From: Chloroflexota bacterium
Lineage (GTDB): Bacteria > Chloroflexota > Anaerolineae > Anaerolineales > E44-bin32
Assembly (NCBI GenBank): GCA_026390045.1
Contig: JAPLGR010000495.1
Coordinates: forward strand, 1-6,096
DNA: 6,096 nt
Direction of reading: 5' to 3'
The notes under the pieces were generated by a model. It was given only the letters and a program-made list of their open reading frames with translations. It had not been told where the DNA came from and did not search any database. This document shows, piece by piece, positions 1 to 5,837 of this stretch. The position numbers were made by a program, and so were the translations under genes. How positions within the stretch are numbered: position 1 is the stretch's first letter; each line of letters starts with the position of its first letter.

Positions 1-657
1 CAGGATGGCCGCGAGCCGGGCATCGACTGGCCGGCGCTTGCGGGCCGCAGGCATGGAGCGATGAGGATCCTGCTCGCGTGTCTCGCGTGAAGACCTCAAC
101 CCCATCGCACTGAGCTGGTCCACCATCCGGAAGCCCGAGTAGATCGCCAGGATAAACAGCGTGGCGAACGGCATGTCCTTCGGGTTGATGAACGCATGCC
201 CCCAAGCGATGGGCTGAGTGAGGTAGAGCGCTGACGCGACCGTCGCCGCCGGCGGCCGCATCCACCGCTTGCACAACAGGTAGAAGAACAGCACGCCCAG
301 TTCGAACGCCAGGAAGTTGGTGAGATGCCAGACGGTCCATGCGTCGATTCCGGTCAGGGCCTGCAGAAGGCGTGTGACGTTGCGGCCTACCAGCAAGTAG
401 GCGGCACCGTAGATCTTGTGGTCCTCGGCGCTCGGCCCATATGCCTGTTCGAGGTCCACGGACCCGGCGAGCCAATCAGGGATGGAGTAGGCCGAGCCGA
501 CGGCGTCGCTGTACTGATAGAAGAGAGGCTCGTCCCACGAGAGGCCAAAGTCCTGGAACAGGAAGGCTCCGACCAGTAGCGAGGCAAGCCACAGGACGGC
601 GAAAGGCAGATCCGGGGATCGGATCAGGGCGGACAGGGGCGGGAGGGTGCGGCGCAT
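1..657 (-). CDS. GT-C family membrane glycosyltransferase-like protein, N-terminal part (cut by left window edge)
   Basis: Translating the minus strand from the ATG at 657 gives 219 codons without a stop up to base 1, so only the N-terminal part is in the window. Seen: a short basic N-terminus, a first membrane segment at about residues 18-36, then SWDE (40-43) in the predicted first extracytoplasmic loop, AYGP (72-75), WHLTNFLAF (110-118), RWMRPPAA (131-138), WGHAFINPKDMPF (152-164), and membrane segments around 107-128 and 162-178. A very basic hydrophilic stretch follows (about 187-212). The acidic pair after the first membrane helix is the usual place of the catalytic Asp in GT-C enzymes, which transfer sugars from lipid-phosphate donors outside the membrane. 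The protein is a clear paralog of the gene at 853-2784. The start is well fixed: an in-frame TAA lies only nine bases upstream, so no earlier start exists. No Shine-Dalgarno is seen (see the -10 entry). Donor and acceptor are unknown. Confidence 0.85.
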   Translation of the reverse strand, partial: MRRTLPPLSALIRSPDLPFAVLWLASLLVGAFLFQDFGLSWDEPLFYQYSDAVGSAYSIPDWLAGSVDLEQAYGPSAEDHKIYGAAYLLVGRNVTRLLQALTGIDAWTVWHLTNFLAFELGVLFFYLLCKRWMRPPAATVASALYLTQPIAWGHAFINPKDMPFATLFILAIYSGFRMVDQLSAMGLRSSRETREQDPHRSMPAARKRRPVDARLAAIL

Positions 658-665
658 CGCCCGCG

Positions 666-671
666 ATTATA
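666..671 (-). promoter_or_regulatory. Perfect -10 box (TATAAT) giving a probable leaderless transcript
   Basis: On the minus strand TATAAT ends eight bases before the ATG at 657. Transcription normally starts about 6-8 bases after a -10 box, so the first transcribed base would be at or next to the start codon. There is no GGAGG-like sequence between the box and the ATG, and the TAA inside the box is an in-frame stop that rules out a longer protein. No good -35 hexamer is found at 15-18 bp, which is the main weakness of the call. The gene's own promoter also fits its 195-bp distance from the upstream paralog. Confidence 0.5.
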
Positions 672-811
672 CGGGAGGTGGAACGCCAAGGTGGGGCAGC
701 CGCCGGGACAGAGCGCTGGTAGGGACGCTGCGTCTGGGGTGCTGAGGGATTCCTGCCGCGTCCTCACATCCGCAGGGGAACTTGCGTACACCAGTCAGGG
801 GAGGCCGTTTG

Positions 812-829
812 AAGGATCAGGGGATCCTT
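812..829 (-). terminator. Hairpin just after the GT-C gene, weak terminator candidate
   Basis: AAGGATC (812-818) and GATCCTT (823-829) form a perfect 7-bp stem with a 4-base loop, 23 bases past the stop codon of the minus-strand gene that ends at 853. No T-run follows on the minus strand, so an intrinsic terminator is not well supported; it could be an RNA 3'-end stabiliser. GATCCC at 843-848 can pair with GGGATC at 821-826 as an alternative. The rest of the 658-852 gap holds nothing I recognise except the -10 box of the next gene. Confidence 0.3.
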
Positions 830-852
830 GAGCAACGCAGGAGATCCCGAGA

Positions 853-2784
853 CTAGTCCCCCTGCGAGTCAAGTGCCGGATTGAGGGACTTGACGACGCA
901 GAACGGCGCACCGAAGCGCGAAACCTCAAGGAGTACCGGACTGCCGGGCTGTATTGAGAGATCGATGTTTGCACGCGTGGTCAGTAGAAGCGCCGCGTCA
1001 GCCGGGGTCACCGCAGGAGGGGCGTCGGGATCGTAGCCTTGGACTGATGTCCCGGGTCTGGCATACAGTGCGGCGAGCGAAGGCTCTGGAAACACGAAGA
1101 CCGTGCTGGAGCCCAGGAGGTCAGGCGAGCTCATTGCCTCGCGGTAGCAGGTGAGCCAGTAATCGGTCTCATAGTGGCGGCTGGCAGCCGCCATTCCGCC
1201 GGAAGCCGTATTGAAATACGCATACTCGTATGGATGGAGCTGGATGATCCCGAGTGCGCAGGGTGCCAGGGAAAGGAGCAGGATGATGCTCTTCATCCAG
1301 CTTAACCGTGCATGGTCGAAGATCCAATCCAGGCCCAGACCAGCAAGGATGAACACCGGAGGCAGTATGAATAGGAAGTGACGATACTGGTCGAACATCT
1401 GCTGAGATGTCACCACAACGTACCCCAGAGGAAGGGCGAACCAAAGCACGATTGGGAGAAGCGCGGTCGCGGGCGCGGACCGCGCCAGGCGGTGGCGGGC
1501 GAGACCGATTCCGCCGAGGGTCGCGAGGATGATTGCCGGCTCGGTTAGGGTCAGAAGCATCAACCGCGGCAAGTAATCAAAAGGAAGTGACTCGGACGAT
1601 ATGACCCTACCTCCGTACAGCACGAGCACACCGAGGATACTCGGCACGGCCGCCATTCCCTGTATCGCATGAAGATAGTTCCCCAATGGTGCTGCCCAGA
1701 GGTAGGGCCAGGTGGCATACGTGACTCCAGCGGCGATGGCTGCGTAGACTGGGATGACAAATGCATGCCGCCGCGAAGGCCGACTGAGTGCGCAAAGCGC
1801 CACCAGGGCACCGGCAAACGGACCGATGACCCGGATCGATGTGACTAGGCCCAGCATCATCCCTGCCGCTATCGTGCTCACCGCCAGCCGCCTGCTGGTG
1901 GCAGGCAGATACGCCCACCCCCCGACCACAAGACCTGCGGCTGTCCCGCACAAGAGTACCAGCCGACCGCGCAGGGCAAGGATGCTGGCCTTGCGAAGGT
2001 AGGCCTCGACAGATAGCACATCCACCCTTGGCGAGATGCTCCTGAACACCTCCCCGAAGAGACTCTCAGGATTCGCATAGGAGAATCGCACAAGGCGCTC
2101 AACCAGCGCGAGGATCAGATCCTTGCAGAGAATCAGCAACACTAGCGCGACCCCGAGCCCAAGTAGCAGCCTCAAATGGGAGGTGCTCCGCCTCCAGCTG
2201 GAGAACCAGCCGGATCCGGGCGCTGCCTGAGCAGCAAGCGGCTGGTCAAGCACGGTCGCGTCAACCATGATGTACCCAGCTAGGACGGCAGCGATGAAGA
2301 ACGTTGTGAATGGGATATCCTTCGGGTTGATGAAGGCATGGCCCCAGAGGACCGGCTGGAGGAGATAGAGCAGCATTGCGCCCAGGGCAGCCAATGGGCT
2401 CATCCACCTTCGTGCAAGGCCGAAGAGGCACACGCCGCCAACCAGGAAAGTGAGGAAGTTGACAAGGTGCCAGAGATCGAAGTCGGACCCAGGGATTGCG
2501 CCTCTCAGGAGTTCAACAAGGCTGCCCGCGAGAAGGAGGTATGCGGGGCTATAGAACTTTTGCCAGGGTGAATTGGGACCATATGCGTCGTCGATGCGAA
2601 AGTCCTGATCTAGGTGATCCTCGAGATCATAGGCGTAACGGATGGAAGTGGCGTATTCGTAGTACTCCCGTTCGTCCCAACTTGCGCCGTAGTCGCGGTA
2701 GACTGTGAGCCCCGCGATGAGGCTGGCCAGAAGCAGTCCGACGACACCCACAGAGGCCCATGAACTTCGCATGAGAGAAACCAA
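853..2784 (-). CDS. GT-C family polytopic membrane glycosyltransferase-like protein (GT39/ArnT-like superfamily)
   Basis: A complete 643-residue membrane protein with about ten or more hydrophobic segments and a soluble C-terminal tail (about 530-643). Motifs in order: SWDE (35-38) after the first membrane helix, AYGP (67-70), LWHLVNFLTF (104-113), RWMSPLAA (126-133), WGHAFINPKDIPF (147-159), SIRVIGP (316-322), WPYLW (359-363), YRHFLFILPP (467-476), HPYEYAYFN (517-525) and ETDYW (539-543). Asp37/Glu38 in the first outer loop is the expected catalytic site of GT-C enzymes, which use polyprenyl-phosphate sugars. A segment of about 85 residues (185-270) between the conserved N-terminal part and the next helices looks like a family-specific insertion. 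The start is TTG at 2784, supported by GGAGG nine bases upstream; the internal ATG at 2772 would be 21 bases from it. It is a paralog of the partial gene at 1-657 and divergent from the GT-C gene at 2908. Class assignment is fairly sure; substrate is not known. Confidence 0.85.
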   Translation of the reverse strand: MVSLMRSSWASVGVVGLLLASLIAGLTVYRDYGASWDEREYYEYATSIRYAYDLEDHLDQDFRIDDAYGPNSPWQKFYSPAYLLLAGSLVELLRGAIPGSDFDLWHLVNFLTFLVGGVCLFGLARRWMSPLAALGAMLLYLLQPVLWGHAFINPKDIPFTTFFIAAVLAGYIMVDATVLDQPLAAQAAPGSGWFSSWRRSTSHLRLLLGLGVALVLLILCKDLILALVERLVRFSYANPESLFGEVFRSISPRVDVLSVEAYLRKASILALRGRLVLLCGTAAGLVVGGWAYLPATSRRLAVSTIAAGMMLGLVTSIRVIGPFAGALVALCALSRPSRRHAFVIPVYAAIAAGVTYATWPYLWAAPLGNYLHAIQGMAAVPSILGVLVLYGGRVISSESLPFDYLPRLMLLTLTEPAIILATLGGIGLARHRLARSAPATALLPIVLWFALPLGYVVVTSQQMFDQYRHFLFILPPVFILAGLGLDWIFDHARLSWMKSIILLLSLAPCALGIIQLHPYEYAYFNTASGGMAAASRHYETDYWLTCYREAMSSPDLLGSSTVFVFPEPSLAALYARPGTSVQGYDPDAPPAVTPADAALLLTTRANIDLSIQPGSPVLLEVSRFGAPFCVVKSLNPALDSQGD

Positions 2785-2793
2785 GAAGCCTAT

Positions 2794-2798
2794 CCTCC
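2794..2798 (-). promoter_or_regulatory. Shine-Dalgarno GGAGG that selects a TTG start
   Basis: GGAGG on the minus strand sits nine bases before TTG (2784-2782) and 21 bases before the next in-frame ATG (2772-2770). The spacing favours TTG and adds the residues MVSL in front of MRSS. The paralog begins MRRT, similar to the ATG-initiated version, so a minor second start is possible. Confidence 0.6.
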
Positions 2799-2805
2799 GG
2801 ATCCA

Positions 2806-2811
2806 ATTCTA
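2806..2811 (-). promoter_or_regulatory. Possible -10 box (TAGAAT) of the 853-2784 gene
   Basis: TAGAAT on the minus strand matches five of six bases of the sigma70 -10 consensus and lies 21 bases before the TTG start. A transcript starting about seven bases later would have a leader of only about 15 bases beginning at the GGAGG. No convincing -35 hexamer is seen at 16-18 bp, so the call is weak. It lies in the divergent gap shared with the plus-strand GT-C gene. Confidence 0.25.
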
Positions 2812-2907
2812 CTATGGGCCGATGTGGCTTGCGGCTGATCACCTCTCGGTGTGTCCGCCTGCCCGCAACGTGCGCCGCTTCTGGGCTCTTGCCGAAGAGA
2901 GGGACCT

Positions 2908-4428
2908 GTGTCGAGAGTAGATGAGAGGCGGCAAGGTGCCACGGTGAATCTTGCTTTGCTTTTCGGCGCCTGCTGCATTGGGATCGCACTGCTCTTGTGG
3001 GTGACGCCGAAGGGAATCGGTCTCTACTACGATTCCATGACCTACTTCGAGTCGGCCGAGAATCTCCTCGCAGGCTTGGGCCTAGGCCGCGTGGCATGTG
3101 AGGCCTTCAAGCCCCTTACCCGCCACCCCCCCCTGTACTCTCTCCTGCTGGCGGCGCTGAACGCATCTGGGGTTGCGCTGCCGATCGCTGGACGTCTCGT
3201 AAGTGGTTTGGCGCTTGGGCTTACGTCAGTGCTTGCGGGGGCATCCGTTTGGAGGGGGACGCGCTCCCGCTTGCTGATGCTCCTTGCCCTCGTGTGGGTC
3301 CTGGTATCCGCCCCCGTCCTGAACGTGTTCTCCTGGGCGATGAGCGAGCCCCTGTATGTTGTACTGTCCCTTGCAGCGCTGCTGGCGATTGACGCTCTTC
3401 TGGCATCGCCGGGACCCCGAGTCGTGCTGGTGGCCGCGGGACTTGCCGCCCTCGCTTTCCTCACGCGTTACGTTGGTGTGCTGCTCATCCTAGGGTGCGG
3501 GCTGCTCCTCGCGAGAGAGGCCGCTCGACATCGGTTCTCCTGGAGGGATCTTGGCATCTTCTTCGTCATTGCGTGCGCCCCCATGGCGATCTGGTTGGCA
3601 CGGTGCCTGGCTGTAGCGGGGAACGCGACTGGTGGCCGGACCTTGGCGTACAACCCACCGGAAAGAGGTCTGTTGCGGCAGGGTGCTGACACCGTGATCG
3701 GGTGGTTTGTGCCTGCCGAAGCGCTCCACAGCGAGGAGTCAGCGGCGACCGTGCTCCTCGCGATCGCCCTGATCGTCACCCTCGTCTACGTCGCTCTTCG
3801 CTCTCGGCGTTTGGGGAACGCAGCCGGCACTGGATTGGCGGACCTCCACGTCGCGACGAGTCTCGCCTACCTGGCTGGCGTCTTGGGTTCAATCATGCTG
3901 TTCGACTCCACGACACCGCTAGATGATCGGATCCTTATCCCGACCTACATCTCGCTCGGGATTGTTCTGTTGATCCTGGCGGGACAAGGCATGAGGGCCC
4001 GATTGGTTCTTCCTGCGATCGTGGCGCTGGTAGCATTCCTGGTCCTGGCGGTGCGCCAAGTCGGCCAGTTGGGTGATGCGCTGGTTCGTCTCCGCGCGGA
4101 CGGTCAAGGGTACGCCGCCGCCCGTTGGGTCCAGTCCGAAGTAGCGAGCAGACTAGAGGAGCTTGACCCGACCACCATCTATACGAATGACCTGACCGCG
4201 GTGTACTTCGTTTCGCATGACCACGCGTGCGGGATCCCGACGCAGTATGCAGAGGACGACCTGACTCGGATGCGGGACCGACTGCAGGAGAAGGGGTCGG
4301 TGCTTGCGATCTTCGGCCTGGTTTCCTCTGAGTTCATGCCGCTGGAGCGGCTAACGGATGGCCTGTCCGTTGTGGAGACCCTGGCCGATGGCAGTCTCTA
4401 CATCGGCGGGATGGATGCGGCTCCATGA
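2908..4428 (+). CDS. GT-C family polytopic membrane glycosyltransferase-like protein (second type)
   Basis: With a GTG start at 2908 this is a 506-residue protein of about ten to twelve hydrophobic segments and a soluble C-terminal tail of about 110 residues. Numbered from that start: an Arg-rich N-terminus, a first membrane helix (about 15-32), YYDSMTYF (40-47) in the first outer loop with Asp42 as likely catalytic acid, RHPPLY (72-77), SWAMSEPLY (142-150), LTRYVG (185-190) and DDRILIP (339-345). These are typical of bacterial GT-C glycosyltransferases. It lacks the NPKD motif of the two minus-strand paralogs, so it is a different branch. The open frame extends up to a GTG at 2851, but that stretch looks non-coding and has no ribosome site. 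GTG 2908 has GAGG (2899-2902) five bases upstream; GTG 2944, directly before the first helix, has only AAGG (2933-2936) and is the alternative. It is divergent from the 853-2784 gene and convergent with the DsbA-like gene. The sugar and acceptor cannot be told. Confidence 0.82.
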   Translation: MSRVDERRQGATVNLALLFGACCIGIALLLWVTPKGIGLYYDSMTYFESAENLLAGLGLGRVACEAFKPLTRHPPLYSLLLAALNASGVALPIAGRLVSGLALGLTSVLAGASVWRGTRSRLLMLLALVWVLVSAPVLNVFSWAMSEPLYVVLSLAALLAIDALLASPGPRVVLVAAGLAALAFLTRYVGVLLILGCGLLLAREAARHRFSWRDLGIFFVIACAPMAIWLARCLAVAGNATGGRTLAYNPPERGLLRQGADTVIGWFVPAEALHSEESAATVLLAIALIVTLVYVALRSRRLGNAAGTGLADLHVATSLAYLAGVLGSIMLFDSTTPLDDRILIPTYISLGIVLLILAGQGMRARLVLPAIVALVAFLVLAVRQVGQLGDALVRLRADGQGYAAARWVQSEVASRLEELDPTTIYTNDLTAVYFVSHDHACGIPTQYAEDDLTRMRDRLQEKGSVLAIFGLVSSEFMPLERLTDGLSVVETLADGSLYIGGMDAAP

Positions 4429-4536
4429 GTTGATGAGCGCTTCTCATTCTTCGCGGGCTGGGTGCGGGCTTCCCCGAGGATCCTGGAACTTCCTGCGCCC
4501 GCGATGCCGAACCTGCCTGCTGGGGCTGATGATGGA

Positions 4537-4559
4537 GTGACCCGCCTGTGGCGGGTCAC
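4537..4559. terminator. Perfect 10-bp hairpin between convergent genes, probable bidirectional terminator
   Basis: GTGACCCGCC (4537-4546) and GGCGGGTCAC (4550-4559) form a perfect, GC-rich 10-bp stem with a 3-base loop. It lies between the stop codon of the plus-strand GT-C gene (4428) and the stop codon of the minus-strand DsbA-like gene (4593), where a shared terminator is expected. Neither strand shows a T-run after the stem, so it is not a classical intrinsic terminator; stems without T-runs do occur at 3' ends in GC-rich bacteria. The rest of 4429-4592 holds no gene I can support. Confidence 0.6.
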
Positions 4560-4592
4560 GTGGAATCCCCTAATGGATCGCGATGGTCGCGC

Positions 4593-5306
4593 CTAGGACG
4601 AAGCCCCCAAAGCAGCGTTGATCGCCGACTGAAACCCCGAGTACGGCTGCGCGCCGATGAACAGCGTCCCATTGACCAGGAAACTCGGCGTCGACTCAAT
4701 CCCGGCGCGCAATCCGGCGGCCCTTTGCTCGTCGACAGCATTGGCGGTGGCCGGGTCGCGGTAGCAGGAGTCAAACGTACTGGCATTCAGCCCGGCCACT
4801 TCCGCCATGGCATACAGGCGCTTCTCGGTGAAGTCGCCGATGTTCTCGCCGGTCTGGTTGGCGAACAGCACGTCGTGGAGCTCAAAGAACTTGCCTTGCT
4901 GTGCGGCACACACGCTGGCCTTCGCCGCGTTGGTGGACTCCTTGGTCGCACTCCCGCCGTCGACGACGGGGAAGTTGTGGAAGGTGAAGTACACCAGCCC
5001 GGTCTGCACATAGTCACGCAGGATCAACGGCAGGGTGTCGTCGTGGAACACGCGGCAGTACGGGCACTGGAAGTCGGAGTACTCGTCGATCTTGACCGGC
5101 GCGTTGGGGTCGCCGATGGACTGTCCATCGACGTGTGCATAGATCCGCGGCTCAGGGGTCACGATCTCGCCGACGGGTTTGTTGCTCTGGGCGATCAGAA
5201 GAGTGGTAATGACCAGCGCAACACCTGCGATGACAGCGAGCACGATGGTCGTGTTGCGGCGACGCTGATGAAGGCGCTTGTCACGGATCTCGGTTCTGCG
5301 GCTCAT
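4593..5306 (-). CDS. Membrane-anchored DsbA-family thiol-disulfide oxidoreductase
   Basis: A 237-residue protein with a strongly basic N-terminus (1-18), one membrane segment (about 20-40) and an extracytoplasmic thioredoxin-fold domain of the DsbA/Thioredoxin_4 type. GDPNAPV (65-71) and the strand VKIDEYSDF lead to the active site CPYC (81-84), followed by a helical insert and STPSFLVNG (205-213), in which Pro207 is the expected cis-proline facing the active site. This architecture introduces or reshuffles disulfides in exported proteins. Two more cysteines, Cys133 (in AAQQGKF context) and Cys181, are at positions often cysteine in this subgroup and could form a structural second disulfide. 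The ATG start has GGAG five bases upstream and the N-terminus fits a signal anchor. The gene has its own promoter candidate in the 97-bp gap after the NUDIX gene and is convergent with the GT-C gene. I do not give a symbol because anchored DsbA-like proteins are diverse; family confidence is high, exact partner unknown. Confidence 0.93.
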   Translation of the reverse strand: MSRRTEIRDKRLHQRRRNTTIVLAVIAGVALVITTLLIAQSNKPVGEIVTPEPRIYAHVDGQSIGDPNAPVKIDEYSDFQCPYCRVFHDDTLPLILRDYVQTGLVYFTFHNFPVVDGGSATKESTNAAKASVCAAQQGKFFELHDVLFANQTGENIGDFTEKRLYAMAEVAGLNASTFDSCYRDPATANAVDEQRAAGLRAGIESTPSFLVNGTLFIGAQPYSGFQSAINAALGASS

Positions 5307-5338
5307 TGTTTCTCCGGAGGGCCATGATGCCAGGTGCT

Positions 5339-5351
5339 ATTCTGCCAGAAT
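5339..5351. promoter_or_regulatory. 13-bp palindrome over the -10 box, operator candidate
   Basis: ATTCTG, one central C, and CAGAAT form a perfect inverted repeat with 6-bp arms. One arm is the -10 element of the predicted promoter of the DsbA-like gene, so a dimeric repressor bound here would block RNA polymerase. I do not recognise the site as belonging to a named regulator. The arms are short and a chance occurrence is possible. Confidence 0.35.
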
Positions 5352-5367
5352 GCGCCGAGTGTGTCTA
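5339..5367 (-). promoter_or_regulatory. Sigma70-type promoter of the DsbA-like gene
   Basis: On the minus strand TAGACA (5367-5362; five of six bases of the -35 consensus) is followed after exactly 17 bp by CAGAAT (5344-5339; four of six of the -10 consensus). Transcription would start near 5332, leaving a leader of about 26 bases that contains the GGAG ribosome site. The promoter lies in the gap between the NUDIX stop and the DsbA-like start, so the latter can be expressed apart from the upstream genes. Confidence 0.5.
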
Positions 5368-5402
5368 GGTGCATGGCGCGTGTGTTTGATCCGGCGGAGA
5401 CC

Positions 5403-5837
5403 TCATTCCCACCCAAAGCTGTCAAACCAGCGGCCAGCGCGGAAGTTGTCAATCGCCCTTCGGACATAGGGGATTGTGTTTGGCGGGAGCGCCTCGGGAT
5501 GGACCCACCGGAGATCGTTGCACTTCGTTGGCTCGGCATTGCGGACCTCGCCGGACCAGTGGTGACAGACGACGAACCAGTCGACGCGTTCATCGGTGGA
5601 GCGGCGGTGCATCACCCCGACGACGCGCACATCATTCGGGGCGAGCTCAATCCCGACCTCCTCACGCGCCTCGCGCACTGCCGCCGCCACGACGGTCTCG
5701 TTGCCCTCCAGATGGCCGGCCACGACGCTGTACTTGCCGTCTTCGTATCCGGTCTGATACCGCCTCAGCAGCAGGATCTGATCACCCTGGAGCAGGAACA
5801 GGTGCACGGCCGACACCAAGCGGAAGTGCGGGCTCAT
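5403..5837 (-). CDS. NUDIX hydrolase
   Basis: A complete 144-residue single-domain protein. Residues 41-63 carry a full NUDIX box: Gly41, Glu47, Arg55-Glu56, Glu59-Glu60 and Gly62-Ile63 fit G-x5-E-x7-R-E-U-x-E-E-x-G-U. This helix binds the metal and catalyses hydrolysis of a nucleoside diphosphate linked to another group. RRYQTGYEDGKYSVVAGH just before the box is typical of a cytosolic MutT-like subgroup whose substrates are mostly not known. The ATG start has GGGAG six bases upstream and overlaps the stop codon of the upstream GNAT gene by one base (TGATG), which points to cotranscription and coupled translation. The length is normal for the family. Possible roles are cleaning of oxidised or damaged nucleotides or turnover of nucleotide sugars; the sequence does not decide. 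Confidence 0.93.
   Translation of the reverse strand: MSPHFRLVSAVHLFLLQGDQILLLRRYQTGYEDGKYSVVAGHLEGNETVVAAAVREAREEVGIELAPNDVRVVGVMHRRSTDERVDWFVVCHHWSGEVRNAEPTKCNDLRWVHPEALPPNTIPYVRRAIDNFRAGRWFDSFGWE

Noticed and set aside
325..579. Plus-strand open frame of 84 codons near the left edge
   Set aside because: It is antisense, in codon register, to the GT-C paralog at 1-657, whose translated motifs match the neighbouring gene.
176..2334. 17-bp direct repeat (176-192 and 2318-2334) as a recombination or mobile-element site
   Set aside because: Both copies encode the same protein motif in paralogous genes in the same frame, which explains the identity.
2851..2907. N-terminal extension of the plus-strand GT-C gene to GTG 2851
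   Set aside because: The added residues are not membrane-like or conserved-looking, no ribosome site precedes 2851, and GTG 2908 has GAGG at good spacing.
65..4483. About six GGATCC sites (65, 822, 2212, 2799, 3929, 4478) where about two are expected
   Set aside because: The number is small, several sites lie inside codons of real genes or hairpins, and there is no restriction-modification gene in the window to give it meaning.
4433..4540. Possible 35-residue protein (ATG at 4433) after the GT-C gene
   Set aside because: No ribosome site, composition not protein-like, and its stop codon lies inside the terminator stem.
4548..5327. Long plus-strand open frame (259 codons) opposite the DsbA-like gene
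   Set aside because: Its codons are in exact register with those of the minus-strand gene, so it stays open only because TTA, CTA and TCA codons are rare in a GC-rich gene. The protein has no recognisable motif, while the minus strand encodes a clear DsbA-like domain.
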